In this document: positions 24,303 through 33,000 of the stretch, in pieces
Layout of the letters: each line of letters starts with the position of its first letter
Numbering within the stretch: position 1 is the stretch's first letter
Translations under genes and position numbers: made by a program
The notes under the pieces: model-generated
Told to the model about the DNA's origin: nothing
The model's database searches: none
The model's input: only the letters and a program-made list of their open reading frames with translations
DNA from: Schistocephalus solidus
Lineage: Eukaryota > Platyhelminthes > Cestoda > Diphyllobothriidea > Diphyllobothriidae
NCBI GenBank assembly: GCA_017591395.1
Contig: WEDG01002098.1
Span: 1-64,000, forward strand
DNA length: 64,000 nt
Direction of reading: 5' to 3'

Positions 24303-24394
24303 TAAGCAGTTTTTTTCTCCTACCTTCTATTCGAAAATGAAGGCCTATTGAACTCTGCCTCCATTTTCATGGTAGGAGTTTTTTTCACTGCCTA
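24303..24394 (+). promoter_or_regulatory. ENE-like RNA fold, family A LINE P1 3' UTR
   Basis: The outer stem TAAGCAGT (24303-24310) pairs with ACTGCCTA (24387-24394) with one mismatch. U-tracts are T6 (24311-24316) and T7-C (24379-24386). The inner stem CTCCTACC (24317-24324) pairs with GGTAGGAG (24371-24378). A further apical stem pairs GAAAATGAAGGC with GCCTCCATTTTC, with one mismatch. The copies at 34820, 47704 and 50964 keep the pairing despite base changes. Confidence 0.68.
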
Positions 24395-24571
24395 TTTTTT
24401 CTAGTTCACCATTAATTTTAAAACATTGCTAACTGTTGACATAGCAGGACAATTTATGAATTTGTACATTTTATCTGCACACATTGTCATAACTTTATTT
24501 CGTTACTAATGTTTGCTTAGACAGTACCTTCCCGGTGCTAACCAAATATAAATTCTAAATTCTAAAAAAAA

Positions 24572-25545
24572 GAAGTAGCGGGTGACCTCTCCAAACCAAT
24601 AGCGCATATATTCAATTCGTCATTTTGCTCAGGGAAACTGCCATCCGAATGGAAGGCAGCAAATATATACCCCATATACAAGAACGGGACTCGATCTTAT
24701 GTCAACAATTATTGGCCTATCAGCCTAACCTCCATTTGCTGTAAAATAATGAAATCAATAATTAAGAAGATGACTATGCAATTCCTGGACGAAAACCGGT
24801 TACTCTCAGAGCTCCAGCATGGCTTCATAAACAATCGGTCTCGTCTTTCCAGTTTACTGCTCTCCACAGAGCAGTGCACTCGCCCAATGGACGAAGATGG
24901 TAGTGTTTATGACATCTACACTGATTTCAAGAAGGTATTTGATAGTGTCGCACATAAATGTCTAATTGATAAATTATGTGCAGTTGGGATAAAAGGAATG
25001 CTGCTGACATGGATCACAGATTTTCATACAGGAAGACTGCAAACTGCGTGTATCAAAACCTCAAAGTCAGCACCTACTCCGGTTCTAAGTGGTGTCCCCC
25101 AAGGCATCTTAATCATCTGCCTTACAAAGTCAGACTGGCTTAAATTGATTTGATTCCTCTCAATTACAGGCAAATACGTAGTGACCTAATCAAAATCCAC
25201 CGGATTGTCAGAGGCAGTGAGTGTGCCCTATACATTGCATACTTCTTCAAATTGGCTGGGACGAAACATCTGCGGTGCAATCCCTTTAAACAGCAGAGGA
25301 ATTTCGTCCAAACAGACGTCCATTGGAACGCATGTTAGCAGAGGGTTGTTGAGCATGGAACGGACTCGCTGATGAGGTGATTTTTAAGAAATTGCTGACA
25401 CATTTAAATTCAAACAAGTTACTCATTTGCTGAGAAACTATTGTATATAAAATGAAGATTGTGCCAATAAGGGCCGCCTGTGCCTGGCCCAACCATATCG
25501 ATGACATTACGTTGACATTTGTCACATTTACATGTACAAATAGAT
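24572..25545 (+). mobile_element. Family B LINE, 3' segment of the split copy
   Basis: Continues the element of 17447-18347 after the nested insertions: VAGDLSKPIAHIFNSSF, PSEWKAANIYPIYKNG, ISLTSICCKIM, SELQHGFINNRS, YTDFKKVFDSVAHKCLI and SGVPQGIL (about 25095). At about 25105 it jumps directly to ICLTKSDWLKLI and NYRQIRSDLIKIHRIVR. The catalytic YADD region and thumb are therefore lost by an internal deletion of roughly 0.6 kb relative to the 46.3-46.9-kb copy. The C-terminal block is degraded, and the sequence fades out near 25545. Confidence 0.82.
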
Positions 25546-26285
25546 AAAAGATTTATTTGAGTACCAGGTAGAGCACATCAATTGAAAAAAATTAAATGAA
25601 AACGAGTGCAAAATCGCTTAGCGTTAAGTTATAAATAGTAGGCCAGCTTCTTACCGATGACGAATGACACGAATCAGTGTGGTCAAAAAAATAGTTAAAG
25701 AGCAGACAGTGAAAAAAACTCCTTGGGAATTTTTAAGGAAATGGAATATTTTGAATGGGGTTTTGGGTATTTAAGGAGAAAAAACTGTCGCTCCTGGGAG
25801 AAAAAAATACGCGTTAGGTAGGACAGACATGCTCATGAAAGCGCATGACGGTTCAAAACGCTTCTCATCGTGGAAGAACTTATGTAACGACAGGGGCTAC
25901 TTTTTAGCACCGCAGTTGTGATCCCAACGCGTATCGACTGGTTATAAGCGTAACCGTTAAGGATTCTCGACAGAGGAAACCTTCACAGGCATCATCCGTA
26001 CGCCTTGGGGCGAACGAGAAAACGACCATAGAGATCGTAAAGGTCATGGCAGAATTGCTAGAGAAGTAACCACGATACTCTCATTGCTGATTTCTAAGAT
26101 CACCATCAGAGGAGCCCGAAACGATCATCAACAGTCAGGGTAGGGTCAGCACCGCGACAGTGCCCTACGAGGACACATGAAGCAGCATGGTAGGTTGTTT
26201 CTGAGCTTAGTACGACAGGATAATGGGAGATCCAGCAAATGAGAAGAAGAAATCAACATAATGCGCTAAGGGGTGCTAGTTGGTG
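25546..26285 (-). mobile_element. Unassigned minus-strand LINE 3' end with ENE-like fold, and unassigned sequence
   Basis: The fold at 25700-25793 marks the 3' UTR of a CR1-like element lying on the minus strand, with its 3' end toward 25560. No coding block could be read upstream of it on the minus strand (25800-26285), so the element is either old or cut. The remainder is GC-richer at 25860-26280 and shows no gene. Confidence 0.45.
25700..25793 (-). promoter_or_regulatory. ENE-like RNA fold on the minus strand
   Basis: In plus-strand coordinates the outer arms are GAGC-A-GACAGT (25700-25710) and ACTGTC-GCTC (25784-25793), ten pairs with one bulge. The inner arms CTCCTT (25719-25724) and AAGGAG (25773-25778) are perfect. 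A-runs of 7 (25712-25718) and 6 (25779-25784) are U-tracts in the minus-strand RNA. Both stems differ in sequence from the other copies yet stay fully paired, which is compensatory change. Confidence 0.68.
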
Positions 26286-26419
26286 CAAGCTGACTGCCCA
26301 AGCAGGATTTCCTAAGCAATCAATCTAGAATCCACCAGAATGACTACCAGGCACAATTAATTAGTAGAGGATTTTGGCTGATTTGAAAAATTCCTTTGAC
26401 CCACTTGTGAAAAACTCGG

Positions 26420-26502
26420 TGGCCACGGTGGGATTCGAACCCACTCCAGCAAGGGGAAGGCTTCAGTACAGCCAACGCTCTAGCCAAATGAGCTACGAGG
26501 CT
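26420..26502 (-). tRNA. tRNA-like SINE head, unit 1
   Basis: Read on the minus strand, the acceptor GGCCTCG-type arm is mismatched (AGCCTCG/CGTGGCC). The D-arm GCTC..GAGC is altered by one base in the loop (AGCTCATTTGGCTAGAGC). The T-arm GTGGG-TTCGAAT-CCCAC is perfect. The anticodon arm GGCT-GTACTGA-AGCC has four pairs, giving ACT at the anticodon position, and a 14-nt variable segment follows. The mismatched acceptor makes a functional tRNA unlikely. Confidence 0.5.
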
Positions 26503-26723
26503 CCACCGGGAGCCGTGAGTTTAATCACACTTGGGACAAGTTACCCGCCCAGCCTACTGCAACGTATGGAATCCACCAATTCTGATACAGCAAGCTGACT
26601 GCCCAAGAAGGATTTCCTAAGCAATGAATCTAGAATCAACCAGATGACTACCAGGCACAATTAATTAGCAGAGGATTTTGGCAGATTTGTATAATTCCTT
26701 TGACCCACTGGTGAAAAACTCGG

Positions 26724-26806
26724 CGGCCTTGGTAGGATTCGAACGCACGCCAGCAAGGGAAAGGCTTTAGTACAGCCAACGCTCTAGCCAACTGAGCTAC
26801 GAGGCC
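26724..26806 (-). tRNA. tRNA-like SINE head, unit 2
   Basis: Minus-strand head with acceptor GGCCTCG opposite CAAGGCC and T-arm GTGCG-TTCGAAT-CCTAC, both carrying mismatches. It has the same anticodon-arm layout as the other units (loop GTACTAA). It is a decayed SINE head rather than a tRNA gene. Confidence 0.45.
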
Positions 26807-27110
26807 CCACCGGGAGCCGTGAGTTTAATCACACTTGGGTCAAGTTACCCACCATACCTAATGCAACGTATGGAATACCAACGAGGCCGCCGAGTTTGTC
26901 ACAAGTGGGTCAAAGGAATCATTCAAATCTGTCAAAATCCTCTACTTATTAATTCTGCCTTGAAGTCATCTGGTGGATTCTAGATTCAATGCTTAGGAAT
27001 TCCTGCTTGGGCAGTCAGCTTGCTGCATCAGAATTGGTGGATTTCATACGTTGCAGTAGGCTGGGCGGGTAACTTGACCCAAATCTGATTAAACTCACGG
27101 CTCCCGGTGG

Positions 27111-27193
27111 GGCCTCGTAGCTCAGTTGGCTAGAGCGTTGGCTGTACTGAAGCCTTTCCCTTGCTGGCGTTGGTTCGAATCTCACCGAGGCCA
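27111..27193 (+). tRNA. tRNA-like SINE head, unit 4
   Basis: Acceptor GGCCTCG pairs with CGAGGCC, the D-arm is GCTC-AGTTGGCTA-GAGC, the anticodon arm is GGCT-GTACTGA-AGCC and the variable segment is long. The T-arm is GTTGG-TTCGAAT-CTCAC, with one mismatch and one wobble pair. It is class II-like (Ser/Leu) in outline. Confidence 0.5.
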
Positions 27194-27414
27194 CCGAGTT
27201 TTTCACAAGTGGGTCAAAGGAATTATACAAATCTGCCAAAATCCTCTGCTAATAAATTGTGCCTGGTAGTTATCCGGGGGATTCTAGATTGATTGTTTAG
27301 GAAATCCTGCTTGGGCAGTCAGCTTGCTGTTTCAGAATTGGTGAATTCCATACGTTGCAGTAGGCTGGGCGGGTAACTTGACCCAAGTGTGATTAAACTC
27401 ACGGCTCCCGGTGG

Positions 27415-27497
27415 GGCCTCGTAGCTCAGTTGGCTAGAGCGTTGGCTGTACTAAAGCCTTCCCCTTGCTGGCGTGGGTTCAAATCCCACCGAGGCCA
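27415..27497 (+). tRNA. tRNA-like SINE head, unit 5 (best preserved)
   Basis: All main arms pair: acceptor GGCCTCG/CGAGGCC with discriminator A, D-arm GCTC/GAGC, T-arm GTGGG-TTCAAAT-CCCAC. The anticodon arm is GGCT-GTACTAA-AGCC, with ACT in the anticodon position and a U-U mismatch below. A TTC to TTCAAAT B-box is present. ACT is not a normal serine anticodon in eukaryotes, so I read this as the SINE head closest to its tRNA ancestor rather than a decoding tRNA. Confidence 0.55.
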
Positions 27498-27532
27498 TCG
27501 AGTTTTTAACAAGTGGGTCAAAGGAACTTGTT

Positions 27533-28262
27533 TTTTTTCAAAAATTGAGCTGAGTGCTCATGCTTAGAGAAAATAAGATCAACTTCAATAGCTGAAAAAA
27601 GTTTTACCAGAATTGGCAGGTTTTTTACCGCGGGAAGACAAAATTTTAGCTTTAGCGACTTTAAAGTTAAAGCAGCATGAGTAAAGGAAATGAAATGCAA
27701 CGTCCAGGGGGATTTTACTCTTGGGGACGTTTTTTAAAAGAAAATGGAATGTTCTCTTATGTCGGTCAATTGACTCAGTACTGACCATGTTTATAATAGG
27801 CTCTAATTTCTCGCACTGTTGAGAAGTGTGTGAAGACAACTTTTCCTCAAAAATGGTACCACGGATCGTGAAGAGAGAACCATATTTAGACATAAAGGTA
27901 TTAAAGTTTTCCCGGGTGTCAAGGTCTAATTTCTTCATGCTTACGGTGGGTTGCTCTAGTGGAAGTTTTACGCGAAGAGGATGTTTGCGTCTAAGCACTA
28001 ACTGGGATTTCATATTGATTTTAAAATATAAGTATTTTTCAAATCGATAATACGAAAGGAAAATTAACGTCACTAGTGACGTTTGGCGGATTAAAAGATG
28101 TAATATTTGAAATATGTGTTTTAAGCAAGGCACTGCAAGCAAACATCTGCTAGGTAACGAGTTTAAACTTAAAATAGAATTAGCGAAGAGGCTATGCAGG
28201 ATAAAAAATTATATCAACTGCTAAACCAGTTACTGCAAATTATTCTTCGCTGGAAATAAGGT
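27533..28262 (-). mobile_element. Family A LINE, 5' UTR and ORF1 segment, inverted relative to 30092-30826
   Basis: Minus-strand copy of the first about 730 nt of a family A element. The 5' UTR block contains CCAGCGAAGAATAATTTGC and CATAGCCTCTTCGC. The ORF1 start reads RRKHPLRVKLPLEQPTVSM, LDTRENFNTFMSKYGSLF, LLKNVPKSKIPLDVAFHF and VDLIFSKHEHSAQFL. The '..FLLKNVPKS..' to 'RHEHSAQ' segment has the layout of an RRM-type ORF1 domain (inference). It is roughly 90% identical by eye to 30092-30826 and points the opposite way, so the two form a 730-bp inverted repeat with a 1.8-kb spacer. The segment is missing everything downstream of the ORF1 RRM. Confidence 0.82.
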
Positions 28263-28569
28263 TAACTTACGAAATTTCAAATTTATTTCTAGAATTAACC
28301 TTTCGATTTTGTCCTTTTGACGTAAATCTGTGAGAACTTTAATGAGGCTTTGAAGGGTGAAAAAGTTTAAAACTGTATATTTCTCCCTTTTATCAATTGC
28401 AATAACTTCAGGTGTGTGCAGCTGACAATGAGGTAGAAATACAATAAATTGTCGATAATTTAGCTAATATATTCTACAGGAAACGAATAAATTGGTTTAA
28501 CTTGCAGAGGAAGCTGGTCCACATGGACGTCCGTTGGAAAGCCTTTTTGCAGACGGTCGTTGGATCATT

Positions 28570-29091
28570 TGTAACGAACCACAGTTCTGACAGAATTGTT
28601 CAAAGGGTCCGGTAGACCTTTTCGCGCGGATCCCGGATGGAAATGGAGTGCTTGAATGTCGGTGAAAATGCCAGTGCCACCTTCAACTCTCGAACGCTGA
28701 CCCCCGTCCTTATGATTTCAGTCGCCACTTATCATATCGTTATCCTCCGTTTAATGTCAGCATCCCCTCATCCTGACCCTGCAGTTGCCCACAACATTGC
28801 ACTTCCCACTGGTTATTTAACGGACATGACAGAATTCCCCCCACTCCAAAAGGGACATAGCTTCATGTATCGCTCCCTTCCTTATTTTCTATCGTGTCCT
28901 GCATACCTTTATATCCTTCTTATTAATAGAATCCATTTCTGACATGTCTGTCCTTCCTTCTAATGAATGTTGCATTTGAGTGATCGGCATGGTGATTAGA
29001 GACCCTGTTCAATACGCGCATCGTCTAATAACGACTACAGGTGCGTTACTCGCCCGTTTGTGTGCCAACCTCAAAGTCCTCGACCGCTACA
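28570..29091 (+). repeat. 5' LTR
   Basis: Left long terminal repeat of the short LTR element (TG...CA ends). It is followed immediately by the primer-binding-site-like sequence. Confidence 0.85.
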
Positions 29092-29190
29092 TTGGTGGCA
29101 GTGGTGGGATGGAGAGGAGCACACACTTCCACTAATACCAAACCAACCCGAACATCACTGAGGACAGTGCTGCATTTCAGAGGGAGGCCA

Positions 29191-29713
29191 TGTAACGAAC
29201 CACAGTTCCGACAGAATTGCCTAAATGGACTTGGAGACCTTATCGCTCGGACCCCGGATAAGAATGGAGTGATCGAGTGCCAGTGAAGATGCCGGTGCCC
29301 CCTTCCACTCTCGAACGCTAACCTCCGTCCCCACGATTATCTCCACCGCATATCGTATCGTTATCCTCCGTTCGATGTCAGCATCCCCTCATCCCGACCC
29401 TGCAGTTGTCCACAGTTTTGCACTCCCCACCGGTTATCCAACGGACATGACAGAAGACCCCCACCCCAAAAGGGACATAGCTTCATGTAACGCTCCCTTC
29501 CTTATTTTCTATCGTGTCCTTTCATACCTTTATATCCTTCTTTTTTAGTAGAATCTATTTTCGACATTTCTGTCGTTCCTTCTAATGACTGTTTTGTTGG
29601 AGTGATCGGCATGGTGCTTAGAGACTGTGTTCAATACGCGCATCGTCTAATAACGACTACAGGTGCGTTACTCGCCCGTGTGTGTGCCACCCTCGAATTC
29701 CTTGGCCACTACA
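29191..29713 (+). repeat. 3' LTR
   Basis: Right long terminal repeat, preceded by the purine tract at about 29178-29188. It carries the same landmarks as the left repeat: GCATCCCCTCATCC, GTGATCGGCATGGTG and ACGCGCATCGTCTAATAACG. Confidence 0.85.
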
Positions 29714-30091
29714 CATGGAACGGACTCCATGACGAGGTGGTGCTTCCGAAAAAGGTTGACACATTTAAATGCAAACTAGATACTCATTTGCTGAGAAAGT
29801 ATTGTAGATATAATGAAGATTGCGTCAGAAGCGGCAGCTTGCGCCTGGCCCACGCATATCGCTAACCCTTAATTTTCATTTCTCAGATTTATTACTGCAA
29901 TCAATTATTCCATTGAACTTTTCGCAAGCGAATAGGGAGCTCAAGGGCGAAAGCCTACTTCCCTAAATAAAGCGACTTACGGTGACTTAATATAGATTTC
30001 CTGCCAGTTGGTAAATCGAAAATAACAGCGGTTACTGCCGAAATTTTTTTATTGTAAATCAATTTTTTCCACAAATTATACAAGGACTTAG

Positions 30092-33000
30092 TATAAGTTT
30101 ACCTTATTTCCAGCGAAGAATAATTTTTAGTAACTGGTATACCAGTTGATATAATTTTTCATCCTGCATAGCCTCTTCGCTAATTCTATTTTCAGTTTAA
30201 ACTCGTTACCTAGCAGATATTTGCTTGCAGTGACTTGCTTAAAATATTAAATCTTTTATGCCGCAAAACGTTACTAGTAACAATTTTTCCTTCGTATTAT
30301 TGATTTGAAAAAGTACTTATATTTTTTTAAAAACCAATATGAAACCCCAGTCAGTTCTTAGACGCAAACATCCTCTTCGCGTGAAACTTCCACTAGAACA
30401 ACCCACCTTAAGCATGAAGAAATTAGATCTTGACGCCCTGGAAAACTTTAATACCTTTATGTCTAAATATGGTTCTCTCTTCACGATCCTTGGTACCATT
30501 TTTTTGAGGGAAAGTTGTCTTCACTCACTTCTTAACAATGCGTGAAACTAGAGCGTTTTTTTAAACATGGTCAGTACTGAGTCACTTGACCGACATAAAA
30601 GGAGTTTCAATTTTCTTTTAAAAAACGTTCCCAAGAGTAAAATCCCTCTGGACGTTGCATTTCATTTCCTTTACTCGTGTGGCTTTAACTTTAAAGTCGC
30701 TGAAGCTAAAAGGTTATCTTCCCGTAGTAAAAACCCTCCTATTCTGGTCAAAATTTTTTCAGCGATTGAAGTTGACCTTATTTTCTCTAGGCATGAGCAC
30801 TCAGCTCAATATTTGAAAAAAAAACAGGCTGTTTATCTGTAGGGATAAAACCCCAATGGAACGTCGGGTTTCACCCTCATTAGCAAACAAGAAGCCTTCG
30901 TCTATACCTTCAATACCAAAAGTTATCTCAGAGGTTTGTCCTGAAGCTAAAGCAAGCCCACGGCCCTCCGGATCGACAGGAATTTCGATTCCAGCTGAAT
31001 CTTCACCCGTTAACCTTGTTTCTGGTTTGAGGGAAATTGTGTCAACTCCACTTCTTTCTCATCCCAAGCAAACCATGCCGGCTATACCTGCCAAATCTAC
31101 TAACCCTAAGAAAACTCCTAGTAAATCTAAATCTGTGGCTAATCCAGGCTTTAAGATCAGCAATGGCATTACCGATGGGAAACCTGCTAACCCCTCAGCA
31201 TCTACAACAGCTGCGAACGCTAACGTTAGCATCTTTCCCAACCCAAAAAAATTGTCCGAAATCCACAAATATTTAAGGCTTCTAATTATGCTACCAGTTT
31301 TTTTCGAAATCAATTATTCCTTTTTCAAATGCACGTTTTTCCGCCAATTTTTCGCTAACGTCCCTCAAAATCTCATTTCTATGCCACCCCTATCTTTCAA
31401 ACGCCACAATATAGCCTTCCCTTCCAAGGTTTTCAACCAAATATGCCGCTGTATAATAATCTCAGTTCTCTTAACAGTAACCTTTCGACAAACTGTAGAC
31501 CAGAGCAATTTTTGTTTCCCACCTTTCGTTTCTTCTTTCCAGTTTTTCTTCTCCGCCACCAAATTATCCTTTTTTTATAAATACTGATGAGCGTAACCTG
31601 CCGCTCAGGAATACGCTCAGCTTAGTTTCACTCAATGCGAGGTCAGTTGTAAATAAGATGGCTGAGCTTAGAACAGTAGCCTTTGAGCTTGATCCAGATG
31701 TGCTGTGCATCACTGAATCCTGGGCTCACTCTCTTATTTCTGACTCGACGCTTGCTATAGATAATTTCAATTTGTACCGACAAGACCGCGCTGAAAAAAA
31801 CGTGGCGGTGGTTGCCTCCTTTATATTAAGTCATCCTTTGTACATTTCCCTTTTTCATCTGAACATTTCGTCTTTTTTTCTGGAAATGTATGCTTTGCTT
31901 CAGTCATCCTCCCGCACAATAAAAAAAGCGGTAATTGGCTGTGTCTATAATCCTCCGTGTTATTCTGGCAATGAAAGCGAGCTCTGTGAACTATTTGAAA
32001 AGTTGCAGACACTCAGTTTGATGTCAAAATAATCGTAGGCGATTTTTAATCTGCCAGACATTGACTGGCAGGCCAATTCCTCTCCGCCTAAACATCAGAA
32101 ATTGGTCGATACTATTAACTTTACAAACATGTCCCAACTGGTCAGATCAGTTACTAGAAATGACAACATTTTTAGATTTTATTTTTACAAACGATGTTCA
32201 CCCTCTCTTTATGAATTTCCATCATGATCTGTTTACAAGTGATCACGCAATAATTCACTGTTGTTTTCCAATTCCCCTTCTTACGAAGCCTGAGTTTAAA
32301 TGCACTAACCTCGACTTTGCTAACATAAACCATGAAACAGTTAATAATTTCGTAAGCACTCTAGATTGGCATAGCATATTCTTAATCAACGATCTAAACT
32401 TTTTTTCCGTGAGCTATTGCAGAGCCTCACAGAAAAAAATCCAGTCTTTATCCCGTTTAAGATTTTTTTAATTCACATTCAGCTTCTTCTACTGTTCCGC
32501 ATTTTTCTCCAGAACAGACTTAAAAAAATTACGAAAGCAACTTAAAGATTCATCTAAAAGCTCTTTGTCAGTTCATTTTAAGGATTGCACAAATATTTGA
32601 ATTAGCATCGAGAATAAGGCTCGCGCGAGATAAGCGTAGGGAGTCTCGGGCACTAAGTGATGCCAATTCATCCAAATCTGTTGCTCAAATCTTTCATGTT
32701 CGGTCATCGGCTAAGCGTCTGAATGTAACTCCGCCCTTACTCGACTGTAACAGAAAATTTGTTACAGATGATTTGGGCAAAGCAGAATTGTTAAACTCGT
32801 TTTTTGCCAACCACTTTACCAATGAAACTAGCCCCACTCCCACAATTCCTCTGCTTTCAAATTCACTTCTAAAAACTATTAATTTCTCGCCTTCATGTAT
32901 TCAAAAAGAAATAGCTCACCTAAAAAATTCACATTCAGTTGGAACTGATAACATTCCAAACTCACTTATTAAACAGTTAAGGGATTTTCCACCTTTACTA

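Larger units (their letters stand above)
18348..24566 (+). mobile_element. Family A LINE (copy P1), 5'-truncated, itself carrying two insertions
   Basis: Three segments belong to one element: 18348-18499, 20429-21807 and 23661-24566. Together they are nearly identical to 32637-35092 (copy P2). The middle segment encodes the RT: NSFFANHFTTETSPTP, VGTDNIPNSLIKQL, WKTSIIIPVFKSGS, DLRKAFDKVPHKRL (about 20970), GVLQGTVLGPLLFLLYIND and FIHADDLKC (about 21220-21250, with HADD in place of YADD). The thumb follows, ending LPILEFCCPF. Stops lie at 20890-20990. The last segment is a long 3' UTR with an ENE-like fold (24303-24394) and a tail of ATTCTAA repeats. Flanks AAAGAG at the left and AAAAGAAG at the right suggest a short target duplication in the family B element. 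Confidence 0.88.
26286..27532. repeat. Inverted array of tRNA-derived SINE-like units
   Basis: A unit of about 300 bp recurs: an 83-nt tRNA-like head, TTTAATCACACTTGGG / CAAGTTACCC, CCTACTGCAACGTATGGAAT, GCTGACTGCCCAAG, GAATCTAGAATC, GCACAATTAATTAG, and AGGATTTTGGC..CCTTTGACCCACTTG. Units with heads at 26420 and 26724 are on the minus strand; those at 27111 and 27415, plus a 3' scrap near 26884, are on the plus strand. The array is therefore palindromic, with its centre near 26875. Reading through a unit gives the peptide type VGFEPTPARG, a frequent false protein call. The head retains RNA polymerase III A- and B-box sequences. Confidence 0.85.
28570..29713 (+). mobile_element. Short LTR element (TRIM-like / internally deleted Gypsy type)
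   Basis: Two direct repeats of 522 and 523 bp (28570-29091 and 29191-29713), each starting TGTAACGAACC and ending CTACA, flank only 99 bp of internal sequence. Directly after the first repeat is TTGGTGGCAGTGGTGGGAT, a plausible primer-binding site; directly before the second is CAGAGGGAGGCCA, a purine-rich tract. The host LINE sequence reads GGATCATT before and CATGGAACGG after, giving a 4-bp duplication CATT/CATG with one mismatch. There is no coding sequence inside, so it would need proteins from elsewhere. The two LTRs differ at many positions, so the insertion is old. Confidence 0.85.
28499..29988 (+). mobile_element. Family B LINE 3' end, interrupted by an LTR element
   Basis: 28499-28569 encodes LQRKLVHMDV, matching the C-terminal block of the copy at 47040-47090. 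After the LTR element the frame resumes at 29714 with WNGLHDEVVLPKKVDTFKC and LDTHLLRKYCRYNEDC, then the 3' UTR. The element ends with the GGGC-GAAA-GCCT hairpin (29945-29956), AATAAAGCGACTT and a TGACTTA tail near 29988. It is heavily 5'-truncated but has an intact 3' end. It lies between the two arms of the family A inverted repeat. Confidence 0.85.

Noticed and set aside
26374..27239. Open frames containing VGFEPTPARG
   Set aside because: They are read-through of the tRNA-like SINE units, on both strands, not genes.
27415..27497. Reading the SINE head as an intron-containing tRNA-Tyr (GTA)
   Set aside because: The 3' half of the anticodon stem needed for that reading (CCAAC) is absent.
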